Shown: positions 8,361 through 17,398, counted from the stretch's first letter. The stretch is DNA of 50,142 nucleotides from an uncultured Eubacteriales bacterium (GCA_900316025.1 ONBJ01000017.1:1-50142), one strand, 5' to 3'. Notes: generated by a model not told the origin, from the sequence alone. Translations and numbers: made by a program.

Positions 8361-9599
8361 ATGGAAATATACAGGCACGGAAATCCAACGGAGGTTTTAT
8401 CTCCGTGCGGAGAAGAGGAAAGTCTTGATACCGCTCTGAGATACGGTGCAGATGCGGTGTATCTCGCAGGCAAGGAGTTCGGAATGAGAACCGCCTCCAA
8501 AAACTTTGACTATGAGCAGATAAAAAACTCTGTCAGAAAAGCACATTCGGCAGGTGCAAAGCTTTATGTTACGTGCAATACCGTACCTAAAAATGACGAA
8601 ATAGCAAGACTTCCTCAGCATTTTGAAATACTTGACGATATTGGCGTAGACGCTGTTATCGTTGCCGATGTCGGAGTTATGGAGCTTGCAAAAAAATATG
8701 CTCCCAGAACAGATATACATATGTCTACCCAGACAGGAATAGTAAACTACCATACAGCCAACGTCCTGTACAATATGGGTGCAAAAAGGGTAGTCCTCGC
8801 AAGAGAACTTTCGTTTGACGATATTGCCGAAATAAGAGCCAGAGTTCCCAAGAAACTCGAAATAGAATGCTTCGTTCACGGAGCTATGTGCGTATCGTTC
8901 AGCGGAAGATGTCTTATCTCAGCCTATATGACGGGCAGAGATGCCAACAGGGGCGACTGTGCTCAGCCGTGCAGATGGAAATATCACCTTTTTGAGGAAA
9001 ACAGAGAAGGACAGTATTTTCCCGTTGAGGAGGACGGCGACGGAACATACCTCTATAACTCCCGTGATATGTGTATGATAGACTATATCCCTAAGCTCGC
9101 CGAATGCGGAATAACCAGCTTCAAGATAGAGGGCAGGGCGAAATCCGCTTATTATACCGCAGTTACAACATATGCCTACCGCAACGCTGTTGACCTCTAC
9201 TACAAGGACAAGCAAAACTATTCCTTACCATCTTGGATAAAAGAAGAACTCGACAAAATAAGCCACAGAGAATACAGTACAGGATTTTTCCTCGGCAGCG
9301 AACCCGGACAGGTTCACTCAAACGGTGGCTATATCCGTAAATACGATGTCGTTGCCATATGCAGCGGCTATGAAAACGGTTCGGCTTTCCTTACTCAGAA
9401 AAACAAGTTCCTTGTCGGCGATGAGCTTGATGTTCTTCCGCCCAATGGAACGCCTTTTATCATAACTGTTGATGAGCTTTACAACAGCAAGGGCGAAAGC
9501 GTCAGCAGTGCTCCCCATGCTATGGAAAAACTCGTTATGCCCTGCAAAAAGGAAATTCCTGCAGGTTCGTTTATACGCAAAAAAAGAATACAGCCTTAG
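8361..9599 (+). CDS. Peptidase U32 family protein (TrhP/YrrO-like tRNA hydroxylation candidate)
   Basis: 412 residues. The family signature is clear: ECFVHGAMCVSFSGRC followed by LISAY near residues 170-190, then NRGDCAQPCRW, with cysteines that in related proteins hold an Fe-S cluster. A beta-barrel C-terminal domain fits residues 310-412. Members include TrhP (prephenate-dependent 5-hydroxyuridine of tRNA) and RlhA (23S rRNA hydroxylation), and some are annotated as collagenases. The length and absence of extra domains fit the TrhP/YrrO group; this is inference. GGGGAG precedes ATG 8361. It has its own promoter and a repeat-bearing leader. Confidence 0.88.
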   Translation: MEIYRHGNPTEVLSPCGEEESLDTALRYGADAVYLAGKEFGMRTASKNFDYEQIKNSVRKAHSAGAKLYVTCNTVPKNDEIARLPQHFEILDDIGVDAVIVADVGVMELAKKYAPRTDIHMSTQTGIVNYHTANVLYNMGAKRVVLARELSFDDIAEIRARVPKKLEIECFVHGAMCVSFSGRCLISAYMTGRDANRGDCAQPCRWKYHLFEENREGQYFPVEEDGDGTYLYNSRDMCMIDYIPKLAECGITSFKIEGRAKSAYYTAVTTYAYRNAVDLYYKDKQNYSLPSWIKEELDKISHREYSTGFFLGSEPGQVHSNGGYIRKYDVVAICSGYENGSAFLTQKNKFLVGDELDVLPPNGTPFIITVDELYNSKGESVSSAPHAMEKLVMPCKKEIPAGSFIRKKRIQP

Positions 9600-9782
9600 T
9601 CTGTATCCGCAGGACGTAATGTCGGTTTTACAAACCCAAAATTAAAAATATATATGCAAATGCTGAAATAAAAATACATCAAAATGAATGAAAAATGCTT
9701 TAATTTGTAAAAATGCGGCAAAATCCACAAAAAGTATTAATAAAATTTTAACAAATAATGTATATGAATTTTTGAAACAATA

Positions 9783-9791
9783 TGATATAAT
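9783..9791 (+). promoter_or_regulatory. Extended -10 promoter of the pilin gene
   Basis: TGATATAAT matches an extended -10 element (TG, one base, TATAAT). No good -35 lies 16-18 bases upstream, so an activator may help. The expected start is near 9798. The rest of 9600-9780 is AT-rich with no visible gene or element. Confidence 0.6.
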
Positions 9792-9797
9792 GCAGTT

Positions 9798-9900
9798 GTA
9801 AGAGGTTATACCGTTTAGATTGTGCGGAAAAGGTCGTGAGCGGTATAGGTTACCTCCCAACAACTTATATTATTTTTTATAACAAAGGAGAAATGTTCAA
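9798..9900 (+). promoter_or_regulatory. Structured 5' leader of pilA
   Basis: GAGGT-TATACCG (9802-9813) pairs with CGGTATA (9841-9847) and, after a 4-base bulge GGTT, with ACCTC (9852-9856). This gives a 12-bp stem around a 27-base loop. AAAGGAG (9884-9890) precedes ATG 9901. It could stabilise the mRNA or be a cis-regulatory RNA. The primary sequence does not match the cyclic-di-GMP riboswitch consensus I know. Confidence 0.5.
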
Positions 9901-10419
9901 ATGACAACAAAGAACAGTAAAAAAGGTTTTACACTCGTTGAGTTGGTAGTAGTTATCGCTATCCTCGCTATCCTCGCTGCAATCGCTATCCCTGTAGTTA
10001 ACTCAATCATCAACACAGCTGCTAGAAACAGTGCTATTTCAAATGCTGATTCTATCGAGCTTCAGATTAAGAACTGCCAGGCTGATATCGCTGCTCGTAA
10101 CACAGAGCGTTATGCTAACGCAGTAACTGCTCCTAACACAATCTCAGTGGCCGAAGTTGCTACAAAGACAGGTATAAAGACAGCTTTCCAGACAGTTACA
10201 TACAACAACGAGCAGTACATTCCTGTATGGGATGCAGATGATGACAAGTGCTACTTCATCGGTGCTTCTACAAGTGCAGTTGCAGGTCAGAGAATTGACG
10301 ATTCAAGCATTACACTTACAATCGGTGCTGGTTCAGGTACAACACATACAATTATAGATCTTCGTGACACTGCAGACACTAACGCTCCTTCAACTACTGT
10401 AATGGTTACAAGCCTTTAA
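9901..10419 (+). CDS. pilA: Type IV pilin, probable major subunit
   Basis: 172 residues. The leader MTTKNSKKG is cut before F10 in KKG-FTLVELVVVIAILA, with glutamate at mature position 5, followed by the standard long hydrophobic helix. The C-terminal part is rich in Thr, Ala and Ser, as in surface pilins. Codon use differs from neighbours (frequent GCT and ATC), suggesting high expression and the major subunit. It is the first gene of the pilus locus, with its own promoter and structured leader. It would be processed by the peptidase at 13677 and assembled by PilB and PilC. The structural class (IVa-like) is inferred from the machinery. Confidence 0.93.
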   Translation: MTTKNSKKGFTLVELVVVIAILAILAAIAIPVVNSIINTAARNSAISNADSIELQIKNCQADIAARNTERYANAVTAPNTISVAEVATKTGIKTAFQTVTYNNEQYIPVWDADDDKCYFIGASTSAVAGQRIDDSSITLTIGAGSGTTHTIIDLRDTADTNAPSTTVMVTSL

Positions 10420-10519
10420 TTAGAATTTAGGTGCATTTTAATTTTTGATTGTTTCTGTTTCTGTTGAACAGGCTATGGTATGTGTGAATAACTTTTTGAG
10501 GTAGCAGGAGGTTGGTAAG

Positions 10520-10984
10520 GTGCTGAAATCCAAACTTAAAAGTAAAGGTGGGTTTACACTGTTGGAGTTGGTTGTCGTTATGGCTATTTTGGCTGTTCTG
10601 GTGACTGTCGCCATACCGGTTGTAAATTATACCGTGAACAGTGCAGTTTTGGAAGGTGCCAAGACCGATGCTAGAACTTTGAAGGGTTCTTTTGACAAGG
10701 CGTATTCCGATTTGGTAGTCGGTTACAGTGAGGACTACAACCGTGCTTTGATAAGTACGCAGTCACTTAATGTTGCAGATGTTATCAGTACCAATTCCTA
10801 TCAGAGTATGTGCGAAAGTCGAAACTATTACGGCAGAGAGTTTGTGTTGGTTTGGAATTTCGATACAAGCAATGTTGAGTTGATGTACGATGATGACAGT
10901 ACCAATGTTGAAACCGGAGCGGTCATTACTAACTATGTAATTATAACAGAAACAAGTACTACTCTTGTTCTTAACCTGGGCTGA
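10520..10984 (+). CDS. Second type IV prepilin
   Basis: 154 residues with leader to G11 and mature start FTLLELVVVMAILA, glutamate 5 present. It resembles the preceding pilin over the first 40 residues, including AIPVVN, then diverges into a Tyr/Asp/Ser-rich head. The start is GTG 10520, fixed by AGGAGG at 10506-10511 eight bases before. The 100-base gap after pilA has no clear terminator, so both may be cotranscribed and a strong hairpin ends the pair at 11022-11048. It may be an alternative or minor subunit. Confidence 0.9.
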   Translation: MLKSKLKSKGGFTLLELVVVMAILAVLVTVAIPVVNYTVNSAVLEGAKTDARTLKGSFDKAYSDLVVGYSEDYNRALISTQSLNVADVISTNSYQSMCESRNYYGREFVLVWNFDTSNVELMYDDDSTNVETGAVITNYVIITETSTTLVLNLG

Positions 10985-11021
10985 GCGGTACAGAGTTTTC
11001 TCAATATTTTCCGTAAATAAA

Positions 11022-11048
11022 GTAAGGCTCGCACAAAGCGAGCCTTAC
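11022..11048 (+). terminator. Strong hairpin ending the two-pilin transcript
   Basis: GTAAGGCTCGC (11022-11032), loop ACAAA, GCGAGCCTTAC (11038-11048): 11 perfect base pairs. The following sequence GCATTTTC is only moderately T-rich, so it may be partly read through or act as an mRNA-stabilising 3' end. Confidence 0.7.
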
Positions 11049-11066
11049 GCATTTTCAAGAAAAAAA

Positions 11067-11095
11067 TTGCAATTTTGAAAAATGTGTGTTATAAT
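11067..11095 (+). promoter_or_regulatory. Promoter of the pilus machinery operon
   Basis: TTGCAA (11067-11072), a 17-base spacer and TATAAT (11090-11095), with an extended TG at 11087-11088. It would drive pilMN through pilC separately from the abundant pilin transcript. Confidence 0.7.
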
Positions 11096-11101
11096 AATAT
11101 G

Positions 11102-11283
11102 TTGGCAAAATTGTTATAAAAAATATTTTTATCTAAATAATCATAGCAAAAATAACAATACTTGTTTTGCGGAAATCTGCTGTGGTTATTGTTCCTGAAA
11201 GCTAAAATCTGCATTGTTTGCAGAGGGCTGCTGCTAATGCCTTCTGCTTATAATAAATAAAAATCAATAGGTGGTGTTTATTT
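11102..11283 (+). promoter_or_regulatory. Long leader of the pilMN operon
   Basis: About 180 bases without a gene. A hairpin GCAGAGGGC (11220-11228) with GCCTTCTGC (11239-11247), nine pairs including one wobble, lies about 20 bases before the ribosome site AGGTGG (11269-11274). A shorter AATAAC/GTTATT pairing lies upstream. No known riboswitch class is recognised. Confidence 0.4.
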
Positions 11284-13038
11284 TTGAAAACAGTTATTGT
11301 TCAGGTAACAAGGGAATATTTATGTCTTACCTGCTGCGAACCTATTATTCAGGCTAAAGACCAGAAAAAGGAAGCAACCGTAGACTTGTCCTATCGTTTT
11401 ACAGCACCGTATGTAAAGCCGCTGGATACAAAGTATATGGAGGGTAAGGATACGGTATGGGAGATACCGAAGGCCTTTGCTACAATGGTAAACGACGGAC
11501 TCAGGGAGATGAAAAGACCTGAGGTAAAAGAGGTTATACTCCTCGTTGAGGATTTCGACCTCGTTTCATCAGAATTCAAGCACGTAAGATGCAAGAAGAA
11601 GATGCTGGACAACATAGCAGTTGAAAATCTGAAGGAAGTATTGCAGGATGATGTAAAGCAGTTCTCCGTAATTACAACCACATACGGAACTCCTCCGAAG
11701 GAAGTACCCGAGATGACATCAAAAACCTTTGGTATTCCCAGAGCATTGTCGGCAGAACTTGCAAAGAGATTTTCCGAAATGGGACTTACGCTTGTAAAAA
11801 TCACACCTGCGGACGTTCCGCTGCTTAAAATCGCAAGAGAAATAGTATACAGCTTCAACAAGACCGTATGCTATATTTCAGTAGACTATGCAGCACTTCG
11901 TGTAACTCTTGTAAAGGACTCACTTCCGCTTTACTGCCATACCTTCCATTCACCCGTAACGGAAGCTGTAGACATTATAAGACAGGACAGACAGCTTGAT
12001 ATACCTCAGGCTATAGAATACATCAAGCAGAACGGATTTGACCTTGAATATGATTCCAGACATGATGATGCACTTCAGAGAATAAGCAATGTCCGTGAAG
12101 ATCTGATGGCAGACGTTGTTCACAACATAAACCTTGTTGCAATGAGCTTGGATCTCAATATAGATCAGGTTGTTGTCAGTGATGTTGTAGGCTTCTTCCC
12201 CCGTGTTACAAATACAATAAAGAAAATGGGTATAAGTCTTGATGTTGACCTGATTTCCGACCAGTTCAATACCAAGATGGCAGTTCCGGAGCTTGATATA
12301 GATGCCCGTGATTCCGGTTTCAAGACGGGAAGCTTCATACTTTACAATAACCTCCTTAACTGCGGAGATAAATATAAGAACAACCTTATGGTAGGTCTGC
12401 AGCCACTCAAGGAGAAATCACTTGATATAGGCAAATATGCAAGTATCGTATTTGCGGCACTGGTAGGTGTTTCGATTGTTGTTGCAGGCGGATATTATGC
12501 TTTCCTGAACATTCAGAAGTCTATGGACGAGGCTAAGCTGCAGGAGGATAAGTATCTGCAGGCAAAGGATCTTCTCGAAAGACAGGAAACTATCCAGACT
12601 AAACTGAAAAATCAGGTCAGCGACGCAAAAAATCTGCCGAAAACTCCACTTTATGTTTCCGATACCTTTGAGCAGGTCAAAAAGCAGGTTGCTGACAAAA
12701 CAAAGAACTTCAGCGGATACAGTCTTTCGTATGATTCATCAGGCAAGGATAAGAAAAGCTTCAAGATTAATATACCTGTAAATGCAAGCATAGGCACGTT
12801 CAAGGATTTTCTCGCACTTAAGGACGAAATAATCAGCAACGGATTCTTTACTGTTTCAGAAAGTTTCAGTATGTCAGAAAATGCGATAAAGGGTGCTTCT
12901 ACTTATGATTTCAATATGACATTGACTAATGTAATAGATACGGAAGAAGAAGAGGCGGCTTATGCTAATATGACGCAGACTTCAACATCTATAGTTGCTT
13001 CCGCACAGAAGGCAACCGAAAAGGCAACATCTAAATAA
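11284..13038 (+). CDS. pilM: PilM-PilN fusion, pilus assembly protein
   Basis: 584 residues. Residues 1 to about 350 resemble the actin-like PilM fold: an N-terminal strand pair VIVQVTREYLCL, a second lobe beginning VCYISVDYAALRVTLV, and a third element DQVVVSDVVGFF. One membrane helix at about 384-409 and a coiled coil to about 445 follow, then a PilN-like periplasmic-type domain. PilM and PilN are usually separate and bind through the PilN N-terminus; here the interaction is covalent. The start is TTG 11284, nine bases after AGGTGG, and no ATG is better placed. The next gene encodes a PilO-like protein, completing the alignment complex. Confidence 0.82.
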   Translation: MKTVIVQVTREYLCLTCCEPIIQAKDQKKEATVDLSYRFTAPYVKPLDTKYMEGKDTVWEIPKAFATMVNDGLREMKRPEVKEVILLVEDFDLVSSEFKHVRCKKKMLDNIAVENLKEVLQDDVKQFSVITTTYGTPPKEVPEMTSKTFGIPRALSAELAKRFSEMGLTLVKITPADVPLLKIAREIVYSFNKTVCYISVDYAALRVTLVKDSLPLYCHTFHSPVTEAVDIIRQDRQLDIPQAIEYIKQNGFDLEYDSRHDDALQRISNVREDLMADVVHNINLVAMSLDLNIDQVVVSDVVGFFPRVTNTIKKMGISLDVDLISDQFNTKMAVPELDIDARDSGFKTGSFILYNNLLNCGDKYKNNLMVGLQPLKEKSLDIGKYASIVFAALVGVSIVVAGGYYAFLNIQKSMDEAKLQEDKYLQAKDLLERQETIQTKLKNQVSDAKNLPKTPLYVSDTFEQVKKQVADKTKNFSGYSLSYDSSGKDKKSFKINIPVNASIGTFKDFLALKDEIISNGFFTVSESFSMSENAIKGASTYDFNMTLTNVIDTEEEEAAYANMTQTSTSIVASAQKATEKATSK

Positions 13039-13055
13039 GAAGGGAGAAAGATACT

Positions 13056-13673
13056 ATGAACAACAGCGATATAGATTTGAGTAAATTACCGAAGTTTGTG
13101 TATATTTTCCTGATTGCACTTGTAGCAGGTATCCTTTTCTGGGCATTTATAGGAAGTGCATTGCTGAGGGATGCTCCTGAAATGCAGGAAGCACATGACG
13201 AAACCGTAAGACTTGTAAAGAAATATGATACTGCCATGGAGCAGAAGGATACAATCGAAAAAGAAATAAAAAGAAACAACGAGGAATTTGAAAAGAAGCA
13301 GAAGGAGCTTTTCATAGACGTTGACACATGCTCAAAGGAGCTTGAGCAGTATTTCAAAGATAACGGAATAAAGCTTGATACATATGCACTTTCTGCACCC
13401 GTGGCAGACAGTCTTAAAAGAGTTTCTTCATCGGGCTATCCTGTTTATTCAACAGATTTGAGTATAGCATATAAGGATACATATGAAAAAACGCTTGCTT
13501 TCCTCAAGTATATCGAAAAGCAGACGAAGGGTTGTTATTATGTAAAGAGCTGTGCATTCAAGCCTGACGATGCAGCAAAAACAGGCGATGTAAGTATATC
13601 GGTTACACTTTACTACTACAACACAGACGAGGTTGCAACACAGGCTCCCACTCAGGCAGCTACTACAAAATAA
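13056..13673 (+). CDS. pilO: PilO-like pilus alignment protein
   Basis: 205 residues: a short cytoplasmic tail, one transmembrane helix at about residues 14-35, a charged coiled coil at about 48-90 and a C-terminal ferredoxin-like region ending in a Thr/Gln tail (TQAPTQAATTK). This is the layout of PilO, which pairs with PilN around the PilC platform. Sequence identity to textbook PilO is low, so position after pilMN is important evidence. AGGGAG precedes ATG 13056, 17 bases after pilM. The Thr-rich tail is not part of classical PilO. Confidence 0.75.
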   Translation: MNNSDIDLSKLPKFVYIFLIALVAGILFWAFIGSALLRDAPEMQEAHDETVRLVKKYDTAMEQKDTIEKEIKRNNEEFEKKQKELFIDVDTCSKELEQYFKDNGIKLDTYALSAPVADSLKRVSSSGYPVYSTDLSIAYKDTYEKTLAFLKYIEKQTKGCYYVKSCAFKPDDAAKTGDVSISVTLYYYNTDEVATQAPTQAATTK

Positions 13674-13676
13674 AGT

Positions 13677-14450
13677 ATGAACGGTTTTTTTGTAGAACTG
13701 ACTGCATTCAACATCATAATGGCGGCAGTATCCGCACTTATTGGTGTACTGCTTTTCGTACTCAGCATATTTGTGCTGAACAAAATACCGGCGGAATGGC
13801 TGTGTGATTATGATGAAGAACCTTCCGAGGAGCTGCTCAGTCAGAAAAGGTTTAAGGGCGGAGTGCTGTATGCTACAGGAGGAATACTTTCAGCCGCAGC
13901 GTTTGCACTTGTATATCTTGTGTTCGGCTTCAGCCTTTACACACTGATTCTGACGGCACTTACATATGTACTGATTATGGTAATACTTTCGGACGGAAAA
14001 TATTACATAATCCCCGACCAGTTCGCTTTGTTTGCAGGAATAATCTCGCTTGTATTCGCCTACTATGACCTGTTCAACAGACAGATTATTATAAAAAGCT
14101 GGTGGTCACCTCTTGCCGCAGGGCTGGGAGTGGGACTGCTTATAATTCTCGTTAATCTCATTACGCTCTTTATTATGAAAAAGGACGGTATGGGCTTCGG
14201 AGATGTCAAGCTTTTTGCAGCGGTAGGAATAGCAACGGGATTTCCCGATATTTTAACGGCACTGCTTGCAGCCGTACTCACAGCGTTTCTTCTTATCATA
14301 GGTACGCTTATTGTAAACGCTGTTAAAAAAGAAGAAACTCAAAGTTATATTCCCTTTGGGCCGTCAATATGTATCGGCGTATTCTGCACGATAGTTCTGC
14401 ACGGTCCAATATCACACCTTATCGAATTGTACTTTAACCTATTGAAGTGA
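13677..14450 (+). CDS. pilD: Prepilin peptidase, type IV (A24 family)
   Basis: 257 residues with about seven membrane helices. The two catalytic aspartates are visible: one in LSDGKYYIIPDQ near residue 105 and one in GMGFGDVKLFAAVG near residue 177 (GxGD motif). The N-terminal Cys4 zinc/methylation domain of Gram-negative PilD is missing, as in many Firmicute enzymes. It should cleave the five prepilins of this locus after glycine; N-methylation is uncertain. The ATG at 13677 starts three bases after the pilO stop, so translation is probably coupled. Confidence 0.93.
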   Translation: MNGFFVELTAFNIIMAAVSALIGVLLFVLSIFVLNKIPAEWLCDYDEEPSEELLSQKRFKGGVLYATGGILSAAAFALVYLVFGFSLYTLILTALTYVLIMVILSDGKYYIIPDQFALFAGIISLVFAYYDLFNRQIIIKSWWSPLAAGLGVGLLIILVNLITLFIMKKDGMGFGDVKLFAAVGIATGFPDILTALLAAVLTAFLLIIGTLIVNAVKKEETQSYIPFGPSICIGVFCTIVLHGPISHLIELYFNLLK

Positions 14451-14465
14451 GGGAGTAATTATTGT

Positions 14466-16178
14466 ATGAAAAATTCGGCTTTTAATATTCAGAGCAGTCT
14501 TATAGCCAAAAATCTTATAACAGAAGAGAATATCAAGACACTTCAGCAGAAGTATAAGGACGATGATAACCTTACCCTTGAAAATGCACTCATACAGGAA
14601 AATATGGTGAGTGAAGAGGATATTTACAAAACTGTTGCTGAACGTTTCAAAATAGATATGGTAGACCTTACAGACATTCAGATACCCGAAGAGGTCTACG
14701 ATACCATACCTCAGGCTCTTGTTGAGGATTACGGCATTACTCCGATAAAAGAAGAAGGCGGAAAGCTGACTGTCGCTACTTCAAATCCCGCTGATTACAA
14801 GATGATTCAGGTAGTAAGCAGCAATACCAAGAAAAGGGTAAGAATGGTTGTTGCGACACCTACTCAGATAAAGGCTCAGCAGGAGAAGATGTTCAGCTCC
14901 AATCAGCAGGAAAAGATGTACGATGAGGCTCAGGAATTCATCAAGCAGCAGATGGCTGCCAGCGAGGACAGCGTCCGTGAGGACGACAGTGCGGCTGAGG
15001 ATCAGCCTATTATCAAGCTGGTAAACAAGATGTTTGAAGATGCTGTAAGTATGAAGGTATCCGATATTCACGTAGAGCCTCAGGAAACCGATATGAGAAT
15101 ACGCTTCCGAATTGACGGTAAGCTCACAGAGTACACACGTGTTACAAAACAGCTCGCCCCCTCAATCATAAGCCGTATAAAGTTCATATCGGGAATGAAC
15201 ATAGCAGAGAAGAGAATACCTCAGGACGGTCGTCTGCACTATAACGTAAAAAATACGAAGATAGATATGCGTGTGTCCGACCTTCCCGGAGTTTTCGGTG
15301 AGAAAATCGTTATCCGAATTACGACAGCTATCGGTATGGAGCTGAAACTCGATGCTATCGGATTTCTGCCGGAAAACAAGAAAAAATTTGAAACTTTGCT
15401 TCACAGTAACAGAGGAATTATCCTGCTTTCGGGTGCTACAGGTTCTGGTAAATCAACAACCCTTTACACAGGTCTTTCACAGCTCAACCAGCCCGATACA
15501 AACATAATCACTGTTGAAAACCCTGTTGAAATGGTAATTCCCGGAATTACACAGGTAAACATCAACGAAAAAGCAGGACTTACATTCGCAAGCGTATTGC
15601 GTTCCATCTTGCGTCAGGACCCTGACGTAATAATGGTCGGAGAGATACGTGATAAGGAAACCGCCGAAATAGCAGCATCTGCGGCTATCACAGGTCACCT
15701 GGTTCTTTCAACAATCCATACATACAACGCAGCCAGCTCCGTAGTACGACTGATTGATATGGGCGTTGAAAAGTTCATGGTATCCTCATCACTTCTCGGA
15801 GTAATAGCTCAGAAGCTCGTGCGTAAGGTCTGTCCCTACTGCCGTGAACCTCACAAGGCAACAGAGTCAGAGCTTGGCATAATCGGAATGCCCCTTGACA
15901 GCGACATCATAATATATGATGCAAAAAAAGGCGGCTGTCCCAAGTGCAACTACATAGGAAACAAGGGTCGTACCGCCGTACATGAGATTATGATTGTTGA
16001 CAACAAAATAAAGCACGCAATACACGAAAACAAAACTACGGAACAGATAAACGATATAGCTATTGAATCGGGTATGATTTCAATGAAGGAGAACCTCAGA
16101 AAGCTTCTTGTTGAAGGAATAATCACATTTGAAACATACTTCGATACAGTTGCAGAGGTATACAGCGATGACGATTAA
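14466..16178 (+). CDS. pilB: PilB extension ATPase
   Basis: 570 residues. An N-terminal MshEN/GspE-N type region (about 1-160) begins with paired helices LIAKNLITEENI and ENALIQENMVSEEDI; in relatives this domain can bind cyclic di-GMP, not shown here. The ATPase core has Walker A GATGSGKST (from residue 323), an Asp box QDPDVIMVGEIRD, a His box TGHLVLSTIHT and a tetracysteine zinc site made of CPYC and CPKC. It powers pilus extension by acting on PilC in the membrane. GAGGGAG precedes ATG 14466; it starts 15 bases after the peptidase gene. Confidence 0.96.
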   Translation: MKNSAFNIQSSLIAKNLITEENIKTLQQKYKDDDNLTLENALIQENMVSEEDIYKTVAERFKIDMVDLTDIQIPEEVYDTIPQALVEDYGITPIKEEGGKLTVATSNPADYKMIQVVSSNTKKRVRMVVATPTQIKAQQEKMFSSNQQEKMYDEAQEFIKQQMAASEDSVREDDSAAEDQPIIKLVNKMFEDAVSMKVSDIHVEPQETDMRIRFRIDGKLTEYTRVTKQLAPSIISRIKFISGMNIAEKRIPQDGRLHYNVKNTKIDMRVSDLPGVFGEKIVIRITTAIGMELKLDAIGFLPENKKKFETLLHSNRGIILLSGATGSGKSTTLYTGLSQLNQPDTNIITVENPVEMVIPGITQVNINEKAGLTFASVLRSILRQDPDVIMVGEIRDKETAEIAASAAITGHLVLSTIHTYNAASSVVRLIDMGVEKFMVSSSLLGVIAQKLVRKVCPYCREPHKATESELGIIGMPLDSDIIIYDAKKGGCPKCNYIGNKGRTAVHEIMIVDNKIKHAIHENKTTEQINDIAIESGMISMKENLRKLLVEGIITFETYFDTVAEVYSDDD

Positions 16179-16219
16179 GCTCATCGTGCTGAAAAAATAA
16201 GAAAGGAAGGTGTTACAGT

Positions 16220-17398
16220 TTGGAATTTGAACAAATGGTCAGATTTGCTGTTGCACATAATGCGTCGGATATTCATATGGCGAGTTACAATGCACCCGCA
16301 TACAGAGTACACGGCGTAGTTACGTACTTTGAGGGAATGCCTCCGCTCGATGATGAAACCGTACTTGGATATATAGCACAGGTACTTCCTCCCGATGGTC
16401 TGGCAGACTTTATCGCAACGGGTGACTATGACTGCTCATATGCACTTGAAGGTTGTGCCCGTTTCAGAGTAAACGCATTCCGTCAGCGACACGGCTCATC
16501 ACTGGTAATGCGTATTATCAAGGAGAAGCCTCCCGAAATGTCAAGCCTGAGCCTGCCCGAGTCACTCGGAAAAATTTTGCAGCTTCAGGAAGGTCTTGTA
16601 CTTGTAACAGGCCCTACAGGTAGCGGTAAATCAACGACGCTTGCAGCAATTATAAACGAAATCAACAAAATGAAGTATCTGCATATAATCACACTGGAAG
16701 ACCCTGTTGAGTATATGCACACACCTAACAAATGTATTATCAACCAGCGTGAAATGGGTGAGGATAGTGAAACTTACTCAACAGCCCTCAAGTCGGCACT
16801 CCGTGAAGACCCTGACGTAATCCTCATGGGTGAGATACGTGACCTTGAGTCTATGGAAATAGCACTGAGAGCGGCTGAAACAGGTCACCTCGTATTCTCA
16901 ACGCTTCATACCGAAAGTGCGGCTAAGACAATCGACCGTCTTATAGATATGTACCCCGTTGAAAGACAGAAACAGGCACTCAGCCAGCTTTCAACAACGC
17001 TCAAAGCAGTTGTATCGCAGAGATTGCTGCCCAGAGCTGATACAAAGGGTCGAGTAGGTATGTTTGAGGTAATGTTTGTAAACTCAGCTATCGCTAACCT
17101 TATACGTGAAAACAAAATTCCTCAGATTGAGCAGAATATCGAGCTTAATCAGGGTGCAGGTATGATTACGAGAAAAATGTCAATCGAAAATCTGCTTGCA
17201 GCAGGAATTATTTCTCCCGAAACCGCATACGAATACAGCTTTGATGCCGGCAGAAACGAGATGTTTGAGGACGCAACATCATCTTCAGCACCTCCGGGAC
17301 GTCCTCAGAATTCAGGAACATCTTTGCCCGGTGTGGGAAGAAAGAGCGGCAGTCAGGGTCTTGGCGGAACGGCTGCTTTCTTAAAGAACAGGAGGTAG
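16220..17398 (+). CDS. pilT: PilT retraction ATPase
   Basis: 392 residues. N-terminal SDIHMA is typical of PilT; Walker A GPTGSGKST starts at residue 131; Walker B region REDPDVILMGEIRD; His box TGHLVFSTLHT; and the PilT C-terminal motif appears as AIANLIRENK. No tetracysteine is present, which separates it from PilB. A tail of about 40 residues rich in Gly, Ser and Pro, ending TAAFLKNRR, extends beyond the usual end and is an oddity. The start is TTG 16220, nine bases after AGGAAGG. Its presence implies dynamic pili able to retract, useful for twitching or DNA or substrate capture. Confidence 0.95.
   Translation: MEFEQMVRFAVAHNASDIHMASYNAPAYRVHGVVTYFEGMPPLDDETVLGYIAQVLPPDGLADFIATGDYDCSYALEGCARFRVNAFRQRHGSSLVMRIIKEKPPEMSSLSLPESLGKILQLQEGLVLVTGPTGSGKSTTLAAIINEINKMKYLHIITLEDPVEYMHTPNKCIINQREMGEDSETYSTALKSALREDPDVILMGEIRDLESMEIALRAAETGHLVFSTLHTESAAKTIDRLIDMYPVERQKQALSQLSTTLKAVVSQRLLPRADTKGRVGMFEVMFVNSAIANLIRENKIPQIEQNIELNQGAGMITRKMSIENLLAAGIISPETAYEYSFDAGRNEMFEDATSSSAPPGRPQNSGTSLPGVGRKSGSQGLGGTAAFLKNRR

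Noticed and set aside
9642-9863. 73-codon minus-strand frame ahead of pilA
   Set aside because: It overlaps the pilA promoter and leader, has no ribosome site, and its Phe-rich product reflects AT-rich sequence.
9798-9900. Cyclic-di-GMP riboswitch before pilA
   Set aside because: Expected by analogy with other Clostridia, but the conserved core bases of class I and II are not seen; only an unclassified stem can be supported.
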